Part shown: piece by piece, positions 1-4,720 of the stretch | Layout: every line of letters begins with the position of its first letter | How positions within the stretch are numbered: the stretch's first letter is position 1 | Assembly: GCA_029005335.1 (NCBI GenBank) | Contig: JAQXFT010000203.1 | Coordinates: 1-5,930, forward strand | From: Oscillospiraceae bacterium | GTDB taxonomy: Bacteria; Bacillota; Clostridia; Oscillospirales; Ruminococcaceae | Length of the DNA stretch: 5,930 bases | Reading direction: 5' to 3' | The notes under the pieces: generated by a model | What the model was told of the DNA's origin: nothing | The model's input: only the letters and a program-made list of their open reading frames with translations | Database searches by the model: none | Made by a program: the position numbers and the translations under genes

Positions 1-496
1 CTATTTTAAGCTGTTTTCCGCTTCCGATGTATACCGCATCTCCCATAGCCTTATTAAATTCGGGGGAGCAGTCGGGATATGCACTTCCTGCACTGTCATC
101 GCTGTGAGCTCCGTAATATATTACATCGCATTTCTTTGAAATTGCAATTGCTGACGCTGATGATATAAACAAGCCGTTTCTGAAAGGTACATATGTTGAT
201 ACAGGTGAACCGTTTGTTTTCTGAATCTGACTGTCATATGATTCATGCGGTATTTCATTATCGGAATGATTCAGAAGTGAACAGTCCGAAAATTTAAACA
301 TTTCGCTTAAATCAAGGAGTATGTGTTCTATTCCGTAGTAATCCGCAACAGCATTTGCGGACTGTATTTCCTTTGAATGTTTCTGACCGTATGTAATCGA
401 AAGCGATACAACGTTTTCCTTTCCATATTCCGATACGGCAAGTGCTACGCAGGTTGTACTGTCCACACCTCCGCTTGATAATACAAGAGCTTTCAT
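1..496 (-). CDS. queC: QueC, 7-cyano-7-deazaguanine (preQ0) synthase, 3'-truncated by window edge
   Basis: QueC is a cytosolic ATP-dependent enzyme that turns 7-carboxy-7-deazaguanine and ammonia into preQ0. The first 165 residues are present. They begin with MKALVLSSGGVDSTTC, whose SGGVDS at residues 8-13 is the PP-loop ATP-binding motif of the adenine-nucleotide alpha-hydrolase fold. Later segments typical of QueC are YGQKH, a YVPFRNG stretch, and a YPDC segment in the GAHSDD...YPDCSPEF region. The family is usually about 220 residues, so roughly the last quarter, with the zinc-binding cysteine cluster, lies beyond the left edge. The ATG at 496-494 is preceded by AGGAG (510-506) with a 9-base spacer and lies 14 bases after the folE stop, so it is co-transcribed with folE. 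The frame is open to the edge with no disruption. Family assignment is secure. Confidence 0.96.
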   Translation of the reverse strand, partial: MKALVLSSGGVDSTTCVALAVSEYGKENVVSLSITYGQKHSKEIQSANAVADYYGIEHILLDLSEMFKFSDCSLLNHSDNEIPHESYDSQIQKTNGSPVSTYVPFRNGLFISSASAIAISKKCDVIYYGAHSDDSAGSAYPDCSPEFNKAMGDAVYIGSGKQLKI

Positions 497-510
497 TTTT
501 TCAATCTCCT

Positions 511-1077
511 TTATCTTAAAATAAGTCTGTTCTGAAGTGAAATATCACTTTCAAAGCGTCCTCGCAGGGTTGTTGTATATGTTCTGGCACTCGGATTTTT
601 AATGCCTCTTGCCGTCATACAGCTGTGATTTGCTTCAATCATTACAGCTACATCTTCCGAGCCTGTAACCTTCTGCATAATTTCCGCAATATCGTTTCCG
701 ATACGCTCCTGAAGCTGAAGTCTTTTAGCTACCATATCTGCAATTCTTGCAATCTTGCTTAGTCCGAGAACCTTTCCGCACGGTATATATGCAACAGTAA
801 TTTTCATATCGTACATAAGTGCAAGATGATGTTCACAATAGCTGAATGCGTTTATATCCCGTACGATTACCATATCACTATGTGCGGAATCTACTTTAAA
901 TGACTTGTCAAACATTCCGGCTATTTCGTCATTGGAGTAATTCATTCCCTCGAATACTTCCTCATACATATTCGCAACTCTCTGCGGAGTATCTTTAAGC
1001 CCCTCACGCTCCGGATTATCTCCCAGAGCTTTTAAAATTCCCTCTATATGGAATTTTATTGCCTCCTTGTCAATCAT
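511..1077 (-). CDS. folE: GTP cyclohydrolase I (FolE)
   Basis: FolE makes 7,8-dihydroneopterin triphosphate from GTP, the substrate of QueD, and also the first step of folate synthesis. The 188-residue protein has the family's usual length. Seen motifs: the N-terminal GLKDTPQRVA (26-35), the zinc-site CEHH (C81, H84), VAYIP (95-99), GLSKIAR (105-111), RLQLQER (119-125), and HSCMTARG (151-158) with the second zinc cysteine C153. The segment after CEHH reads LALMYDMK rather than the common LVPFxGK; I believe this is a clostridial variant, not decay. The start at 1077 is chosen because AGAGGTG lies 6 bases upstream and family homology begins here. An in-frame ATG at 1161 would add 28 residues unlike FolE that come from another frame of the preceding small ORF. 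Its place in the operon suggests it is dedicated to queuosine synthesis, although supply to folate is also possible. Confidence 0.97.
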   Translation of the reverse strand: MIDKEAIKFHIEGILKALGDNPEREGLKDTPQRVANMYEEVFEGMNYSNDEIAGMFDKSFKVDSAHSDMVIVRDINAFSYCEHHLALMYDMKITVAYIPCGKVLGLSKIARIADMVAKRLQLQERIGNDIAEIMQKVTGSEDVAVMIEANHSCMTARGIKNPSARTYTTTLRGRFESDISLQNRLILR

Positions 1078-1177
1078 TTTGTCCACCTCTTTTTTTATTT
1101 TTTCTGCGTTTGCTGAAAATCGCTTCAACAATATCCGCAATAAAATCAATAACGATTTCAATTATATCATCAGGCAT
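1070..1177 (-). CDS. Small 35-residue amphipathic protein between queE and folE, unknown function
   Basis: I do not recognise this protein. It begins MPDDIIEIVIDFIADIVEAI and continues through FSKRRKNKKRGG to end QND. Residues 3-21 have acidic residues at 3, 4, 7, 11, 15 and 18, a 3-4 residue spacing that puts them on one face of a helix; the other face is Ile, Val, Phe and Ala. Residues 23-30 are almost all Lys or Arg. This looks like a short amphipathic, possibly membrane-surface helix with a basic tail that could bind RNA or acidic lipid. The ATG at 1177 lies 3 bases after the queE stop and has AGAGGTG (1192-1186) with an 8-base spacer. Its TGA overlaps the start of folE by 8 bases, which suggests translational coupling. 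It may be a real small protein or only a coupling leader peptide; the ribosome site and composition favour a translated ORF. Confidence 0.6.
   Translation of the reverse strand: MPDDIIEIVIDFIADIVEAIFSKRRKNKKRGGQND
1084..1090 (-). promoter_or_regulatory. Ribosome binding site deciding the folE start
   Basis: AGAGGTG lies 6 bases before the ATG at 1077. It sets the true folE start and rules out the longer form from 1161. It lies inside the 3' end of the preceding small ORF, so ribosomes finishing that ORF would pass through it. Confidence 0.8.
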
Positions 1178-1180
1178 AAT

Positions 1181-1837
1181 TTAAACACCTCTTTTATCAG
1201 GATTCCAGATAAATTTATGCATCTGCAACTGAAAATTTACGCCGTTAAGATTTTTTTCCTTCATAAATTCAACAGCTTCGGAGGGTTCAAGCTTATCAAA
1301 TACACAGCTAAGATACACTTTGCATTTCTGAGTAAGATTATATTCTGTGATAATATCATAGGTGCGGTTTAAATCCTCACGGCTTCCGCATACGAATTTT
1401 ACAACATCATCAGATTCAAGCAAATCAAAATTTGACAAAAGCATTTCTGATTCCATACCGCTTGACGGTGTTTTGTAATCCATAGTGAAATGCGGTCTTG
1501 AATCTTTTTCAAGCGGTCTGAGCGGAACGCTTCCGTTAGTTTCGATTTCCACCCACAAGCCTGCTTTTACAAGCATTGAGATTAATTCTTCTATTTCCGG
1601 ACGCATCAGAGGTTCTCCGCCTGTAAGGGTTACATTATGCACTTTTGTGCTTAAAATATATTCAAGAATCTGCTCTGCTGTAAGATTTTCGCCTTTAAGT
1701 CCGAAATCATTCGCCCACCATGTATCGCAATAACTGCACCTCAGATTACAGCCTGCAAAGCGTATAAATACTGCAAGCTGTCCGGCTTTCTGTCCCTCTC
1801 CGTTTATACTTATGAATCTTTCTGCGACATTAAACAT
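1181..1837 (-). CDS. queE: QueE, 7-carboxy-7-deazaguanine synthase (radical SAM)
   Basis: QueE rearranges 6-carboxy-5,6,7,8-tetrahydropterin to 7-carboxy-7-deazaguanine using S-adenosylmethionine and a [4Fe-4S] cluster. The 218-residue protein is typical in length. It begins MFNVAERFISINGEGQKAG, a stretch characteristic of this family. The cluster motif is C30-x3-C34-x2-C37, with D38-T39 following as in other QueE proteins. The SAM-binding TGGEPL is at residues 72-77, ETNG at 99-102, and a DYKTPSSG segment at 120-127 matches the family's conserved substrate and metal region. The ATG at 1837 is 5 bases after the queD stop, and its GAGGA (1851-1847) is embedded in the final queD codons, so the two are probably translationally coupled. 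No key residue is missing. Identification is secure. Confidence 0.97.
   Translation of the reverse strand: MFNVAERFISINGEGQKAGQLAVFIRFAGCNLRCSYCDTWWANDFGLKGENLTAEQILEYILSTKVHNVTLTGGEPLMRPEIEELISMLVKAGLWVEIETNGSVPLRPLEKDSRPHFTMDYKTPSSGMESEMLLSNFDLLESDDVVKFVCGSREDLNRTYDIITEYNLTQKCKVYLSCVFDKLEPSEAVEFMKEKNLNGVNFQLQMHKFIWNPDKRGV
1186..1192 (-). promoter_or_regulatory. Ribosome binding site of the small ORF
   Basis: AGAGGTG lies within the last codons of queE, 8 bases before the ATG at 1177. It is the same heptamer that precedes folE at 1090-1084. A dedicated site of this quality is the main DNA-level support for the 35-residue ORF. Confidence 0.65.
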
Positions 1838-1842
1838 ATCTT

Positions 1843-2262
1843 CTATTCCTCATATACCGCACAGTTTTTCGGAGTTTCCCATACGCTTACACGCTTTACA
1901 CGGAAATTCCTTTCACTAAGCTTTACGAAAAAATGATGTGCGAAATTTTCGGCAGTAGGTCTGAAATCAACTTCGGTAAGGCTGAAATTTTCCGCCCTTA
2001 ATGCTGATACAGTTTCAGGTCTGAGAGTATTTTTTTCGTATATAAAGGTATGGTCAAAGGAATCCGCAAGAGCTTTAAGAGTATGCTTTAAGTCTCCGAA
2101 ATCAACAACCATTCCCCTGCACTGACCTTCTGAAACAAGCTTTTCTGAATATATTTCGGCAAGCACTCTCCATGTATGTCCGTGAAGATTACTGCATTTT
2201 CCGTCATATCCGGAAAGAAAATGTGAGCTGTCAAAAGTAGTTTCCGATTTTAATATATACAT
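1843..2262 (-). CDS. queD: QueD, 6-carboxy-5,6,7,8-tetrahydropterin synthase
   Basis: QueD converts dihydroneopterin triphosphate, the FolE product, into 6-carboxytetrahydropterin. It belongs to the 6-pyruvoyl-tetrahydropterin synthase fold. In the 139-residue protein the zinc histidines are H14 (DSSHFL) and H27 and H29 (LHGH). The catalytic cysteine C23 sits in the C-x3-HGH pattern that marks QueD. MVVDFGDLK is at 51-59, the catalytic D70-H71 pair is in SFDHTF, PTAEN is at 102-106, and the C-terminal WET supplies the pterin-binding glutamate. The start at 2262 is preceded by AAGGAG at 8 bases and gives the usual N-terminus MYILKSETTFDSSH. A longer form from 2307 would start inside the terminator hairpin and is rejected. 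This is the first gene of the operon and lies directly behind the riboswitch-controlled terminator. Confidence 0.97.
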   Translation of the reverse strand: MYILKSETTFDSSHFLSGYDGKCSNLHGHTWRVLAEIYSEKLVSEGQCRGMVVDFGDLKHTLKALADSFDHTFIYEKNTLRPETVSALRAENFSLTEVDFRPTAENFAHHFFVKLSERNFRVKRVSVWETPKNCAVYEE

Positions 2263-2270
2263 AGAAATTT

Positions 2271-2276
2271 CTCCTT
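2271..2276 (-). promoter_or_regulatory. Ribosome binding site deciding the queD start
   Basis: AAGGAG with an 8-base spacer to the ATG at 2262. It lies just after the T-tract of the terminator, so it is present only in transcripts that read through. It excludes the upstream in-frame ATG at 2307, which has no ribosome site and sits in the hairpin. Confidence 0.85.
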
Positions 2277-2280
2277 GAAT

Positions 2281-2317
2281 AAAAAAACTATGCCGTATTT
2301 TTTTCATACCGGCATAG
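2281..2317 (-). terminator. Intrinsic terminator in the queD leader (riboswitch expression platform)
   Basis: The left arm CTATGCC (2317-2311), a bulged G (2310) and GTA (2309-2307) pair with TAC (2297-2295) and GGCATAG (2294-2288). The loop is A-rich and seven Ts follow (2287-2281). This is a complete rho-independent terminator placed between the aptamer and the queD ribosome site. Its left arm shares CCGGT (2312-2308) with the predicted antiterminator, so the two structures exclude each other. It would also end transcripts reading through from the upstream pseudokinase gene. Confidence 0.88.
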
Positions 2318-2345
2318 CTTATTATGATAAGTTATAAGTCCCGGT
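2308..2345 (-). promoter_or_regulatory. Predicted antiterminator helix
   Basis: ACCGG at 2345-2341, the 3' end of the aptamer, is the exact complement of CCGGT at 2312-2308 in the terminator left arm. The enclosed region can itself fold as CTTAT (2331-2327), loop CATA, ATAAG (2322-2318). When the aptamer is empty the ACCGG strand is free to pair downstream and break the terminator. When ligand holds it in the pseudoknot, the terminator forms. The complementarity is seen directly; the switching logic is inferred from known preQ1-I riboswitches. Confidence 0.65.
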
Positions 2346-2381
2346 TTTGTTTAGTGACAGGAAGGTACTGTTGAACTGTCA
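2341..2381 (-). promoter_or_regulatory. preQ1-I-like riboswitch aptamer controlling the queuosine operon
   Basis: The P1 stem is UGACAG (2381-2376) with CUGUCA (2360-2355). Its loop starts UUC and contains CAGUACC (2370-2364), resembling the CAGUAACC of the known Thermoanaerobacter tengcongensis aptamer. The A-rich tail CUAAACAAAACCGG (2354-2341) has the same length and nearly the same sequence as the tail of that aptamer (UUAACAAAACAAGG). In this class the tail end pairs back with the loop to form a pseudoknot around preQ1. Here CAG with CCG would give two G-C pairs around a mismatch. The loop is about 15 bases, longer than usual, so the subtype is uncertain. The location, directly before a terminator and queD, strongly supports the assignment. 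The likely effect is lower queD-queE-folE-queC transcription when preQ1 is plentiful. Confidence 0.72.
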
Positions 2382-2385
2382 TTTT

Positions 2386-4485
2386 TCATTCGACTATATC
2401 GGAGCTTTCAGAGCCTTCAGAGCTTTCATCATCTTCCGGCGGAGGCGGAATTGTTTCCTCCTCGGAGGATTCATCAGAAATTTCCTCAGCAGGAGGCTGA
2501 GTCTCCTCCGGAACAACAGTTGTTGTTTCAGTTTCTTCCGGAGCTTCCGTAGTTATTTCCTCTTCAGTCACGATAAAATCTGAGGTTGTAATAATTTCCT
2601 CTGTTTCTTCTGTGAATGCCTCAGTAATGACAATCTGCTTTGATTTATAATATACTGTAAGCTTTTCATTTTTTGAATTGTCAATTTTGTCTCCGGCATA
2701 GACGGTATTTCCGTTGACCGCAAGTCCTGTAATTGTATCAACCGGGGCATATTCATCTGAATTATCCTCAACAAATTCATAATTCATGATTTTAGCATTC
2801 TGAAGATATGTTTCATACTCAGAGATACTGCATGATGAATAATCGGGAATACTTGCATAAGCACTTCCAAGACTGACTTTTACTTTCATTGTATCTCCGG
2901 TACGGAAGAATGAACCGCTTTCAAACTCCTGCCAGAAAATCTGTCCCTCATCATAATCATCATTGTATTCATATTCTGGCTCAAGCGATATGAAGCCCTC
3001 ATATTTTGATGATGTAAACTCGAAGAATTTGTTGATTAAATCCGGTACTACAGCATCAAGATTATCCTCTGTGACAGGCTCAGAATCTTCTGATTCTGAT
3101 GTTGTAGCTTCAATCACATTATCAACCATTGATGCATACTCACCTGATGACTGTTCATCACTTTCAGCCGGCGGTGAAAGAATATGCATAAGAGTTATTC
3201 CCAGAATCATAAGTATTGCCATAAGAAGTATTCCTATTATTACGGGAATTTTTATACGGTCGAGAGTATTCACTTTTTCATATTCGTATTCGTCATGATT
3301 TTCGCTTTCAGTATCAATGTCATCATTATAGTCAGAATCATAGCCGGAATTATCATAATTGACATTATGATTTCCGGAATCAAATGCCGGACGGATTTTA
3401 GTAATATTTTCAGTATATCCCTGATTTATCCCTGAAGTGTTATTATATGCTGTATTCGCTGTATTCTGAGGAGAAACAGGTCTTGTATATGATACAGTAT
3501 TGATATGCGGTTCAGAATCATTTTCCATCGGTCTGAAAAGGCGTGTGACAAGCTCTGTAACTGTCTGTATACGATTTGTACCCGAAACATTAAGACCGTC
3601 CATAATGGCTCTTGAAACGTGACGGGGAATAGCCGGATTCAATACATATGGTTCGCAAAGATTATCACTTTCAGCACGCTCTACAGATTCGGTTGGCATA
3701 CAGCCTGTAAGCATACGATAAAGAATTGCAGATATTCCATATATATCAGTCCATGTTCCCTGACGGCTGCTTGTATTGCTTGAATACTGTTCAGGAGCTG
3801 CATAACCTCTGAAAAGCTCAGGTTCGAGACCTCCTCCTATAGTTCTGACTGATGAAATACAGAAGCTTGCAAGCTTTATCTCTCCCTTTGATGTCACATA
3901 TACCGTATCCGGACTTATGGCACGATGAATTATTCCCTCATTGTGAATTATACCGATTGTAGTAAAAAGCGGTGGAAAAAGCTTTGCAACCTGTTCCCAT
4001 GTAAGCTCCCCTGCATTTTCCTTGAGATAATCAATAAGCTTACAGCCTTCTATATACTCAAAGATTATGTATGTTGTATTATTTTCGGCGAACATATCAA
4101 GCACCGGATTTATACTTGTATTATTCCGGAGCTTTGCAAGACTTTTATTAAGGTCGGTAAATTCAGCCATAAAGGATTTATATTTTGCAAGATAGTTGTA
4201 ATTTACACTTACAGCAGATGAATTTTCTGCTCTTGAACAGAGATTAATCGGCATATATTCCCTTAAAAGAACCTTACATTCTATTGCTGTATCGTATGCG
4301 ATATAAGTCGCACCCTCACCGTTGAAGCTCATAAGCACTCCAACAAGATAACGGTCATGAATAACAGTTCCCGGAGCAAGATACATATTATTGTAAGTGG
4401 AATCGTTGTCATATCCGCAGTCAGGACAAACTTTATATATTTCGTCATATTGCTTCATGCACCTGTAACAGAATTTCTTTTTCAC
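2386..4485 (-). CDS. Membrane-anchored Ser/Thr pseudokinase: zinc ribbon, kinase fold, TM helix, PASTA-like outer domains
   Basis: The 699-residue protein starts with a zinc ribbon (C6-x2-C9 and C20-x2-C23). A protein-kinase fold spans about residues 40-318, a Asn/Asp/Tyr-rich linker 319-410, one membrane helix 413-436, two PASTA-like domains about 478-540 and 544-614, and a Thr/Glu/Ser/Pro-rich acidic tail 621-699. Without a signal peptide, the kinase side should be cytosolic and the C-terminus outside, as in PrkC/PknB. Kinase landmarks retained are E108, APE (230-232), D247 and R305. The catalytic ones are changed: the VAIK lysine is R75, the HRD aspartate is A189, the catalytic-loop Asn is T194, DFG reads S207-F-C209, and the glycine loop is degenerate. 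It is therefore probably a non-phosphorylating sensor or scaffold. The start is GTG at 4485 with AAGGGGAG 7 bases upstream, and it has its own promoter. Ligand and partner are unknown. Confidence 0.88.
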   Translation of the reverse strand: MKKKFCYRCMKQYDEIYKVCPDCGYDNDSTYNNMYLAPGTVIHDRYLVGVLMSFNGEGATYIAYDTAIECKVLLREYMPINLCSRAENSSAVSVNYNYLAKYKSFMAEFTDLNKSLAKLRNNTSINPVLDMFAENNTTYIIFEYIEGCKLIDYLKENAGELTWEQVAKLFPPLFTTIGIIHNEGIIHRAISPDTVYVTSKGEIKLASFCISSVRTIGGGLEPELFRGYAAPEQYSSNTSSRQGTWTDIYGISAILYRMLTGCMPTESVERAESDNLCEPYVLNPAIPRHVSRAIMDGLNVSGTNRIQTVTELVTRLFRPMENDSEPHINTVSYTRPVSPQNTANTAYNNTSGINQGYTENITKIRPAFDSGNHNVNYDNSGYDSDYNDDIDTESENHDEYEYEKVNTLDRIKIPVIIGILLMAILMILGITLMHILSPPAESDEQSSGEYASMVDNVIEATTSESEDSEPVTEDNLDAVVPDLINKFFEFTSSKYEGFISLEPEYEYNDDYDEGQIFWQEFESGSFFRTGDTMKVKVSLGSAYASIPDYSSCSISEYETYLQNAKIMNYEFVEDNSDEYAPVDTITGLAVNGNTVYAGDKIDNSKNEKLTVYYKSKQIVITEAFTEETEEIITTSDFIVTEEEITTEAPEETETTTVVPEETQPPAEEISDESSEEETIPPPPEDDESSEGSESSDIVE

Positions 4486-4504
4486 AACCTCACTCCCCTT
4501 TAGT

Positions 4505-4546
4505 AAAAATAAAATACCGGACGTATATAAAATTATCGTCCGATAT
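4505..4546 (-). terminator. Strong hairpin with T-rich tract in the pseudokinase leader
   Basis: ATATCGGACG (4546-4537) pairs with CGTCCGGTAT (4523-4514) over 10 bp with one G-T wobble and a 13-base loop, followed by TTTTATTTTT (4514-4505). It looks like an intrinsic terminator and is T-rich beyond the stem on the other strand too. It could end hflX transcripts. However, the predicted start of transcription of the downstream promoter falls at its 5' arm, so in that mRNA it would be a 5'-terminal stem-loop or an early attenuator. The structure is clear; which role applies is not. Confidence 0.6.
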
Positions 4547-4548
4547 TT

Positions 4549-4577
4549 ATTTTATCAGCAAAAATCGGAATTGTCAA
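4549..4577 (-). promoter_or_regulatory. Sigma-A promoter of the pseudokinase gene
   Basis: A perfect -35 TTGACA (4577-4572), a 17-bp spacer and the -10 TAAAAT (4554-4549), which is preceded by TGA to make an extended -10. Transcription should start near 4542, giving a leader of about 57 bases before the GTG at 4485. This is the best promoter in the window and shows that the pseudokinase gene does not depend on hflX read-through. Confidence 0.82.
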
Positions 4578-4579
4578 CC

Positions 4580-4601
4580 ATTAAAGTTATACAAACTTAA
4601 T
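4580..4601 (-). repeat. Imperfect inverted repeat abutting the -35 box
   Basis: ATTAAGTT (4601-4594) and AACTTTAAT (4588-4580) are inverted with one extra base in the second arm and five bases between. It ends two bases before the -35 box, a usual place for an activator or repressor site. AT-rich DNA yields such repeats by chance, so the call is tentative. Confidence 0.35.
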
Positions 4602-4621
4602 ATTTCAGATGATTGTATTCA

Positions 4622-4635
4622 AATTGTAAACAATT
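4622..4635. repeat. Perfect 14-bp inverted repeat, possible operator
   Basis: AATTGTAAACAATT is a perfect palindrome of two 6-base arms around AA, centred about 87 bp before the predicted transcription start of the pseudokinase gene. I do not match it to a named regulator: it lacks the TTGTGAA half-site of Rex and the PerR/Fur pattern. Otherwise the stretch 4636-4720 holds only AT-rich sequence and a weak GCTGAA/TTCAGC hairpin after hflX. Confidence 0.35.
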
Positions 4636-4720
4636 CGGCAATAAAATAACATTCTGTAACTTTTTTGCTGAATTTTATTCTTCAAGCTTTTCAGCTGTTT
4701 TAAATATATTTTCGGTAATT

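Noticed and set aside
1078..1161. Longer folE starting at the ATG at 1161 (28 extra residues)
   Set aside because: The extra residues are unlike FolE and arise from a different frame of the small ORF at 1070-1177; the ribosome site at 1084-1090 serves the ATG at 1077.
2263..2307. Longer queD starting at the ATG at 2307 (15 extra residues)
   Set aside because: The extension lies in the terminator hairpin and T-tract, has no ribosome site, and does not match the QueD N-terminus; AAGGAG points to 2262.
2400..2625. Tandem-repeat array in the short repeated DNA words of the pseudokinase 3' end
   Set aside because: The similarity is explained by Glu/Ser/Thr codon bias in a low-complexity tail; there is no fixed repeat unit or spacing.
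2963..3298. Plus-strand open frames across the window, for example 2963-3298, 1067-1372 and 4613-4891
   Set aside because: They lie antisense to, or overlap, well-supported minus-strand genes, or sit in AT-rich intergenic DNA. They have unbalanced composition and resemble no family I know.
4660..4704. GCTGAA/TTCAGC hairpin after hflX as its terminator
   Set aside because: The stem is only 6 bp with a 17-base loop and is followed by As rather than Ts on the transcribed strand.
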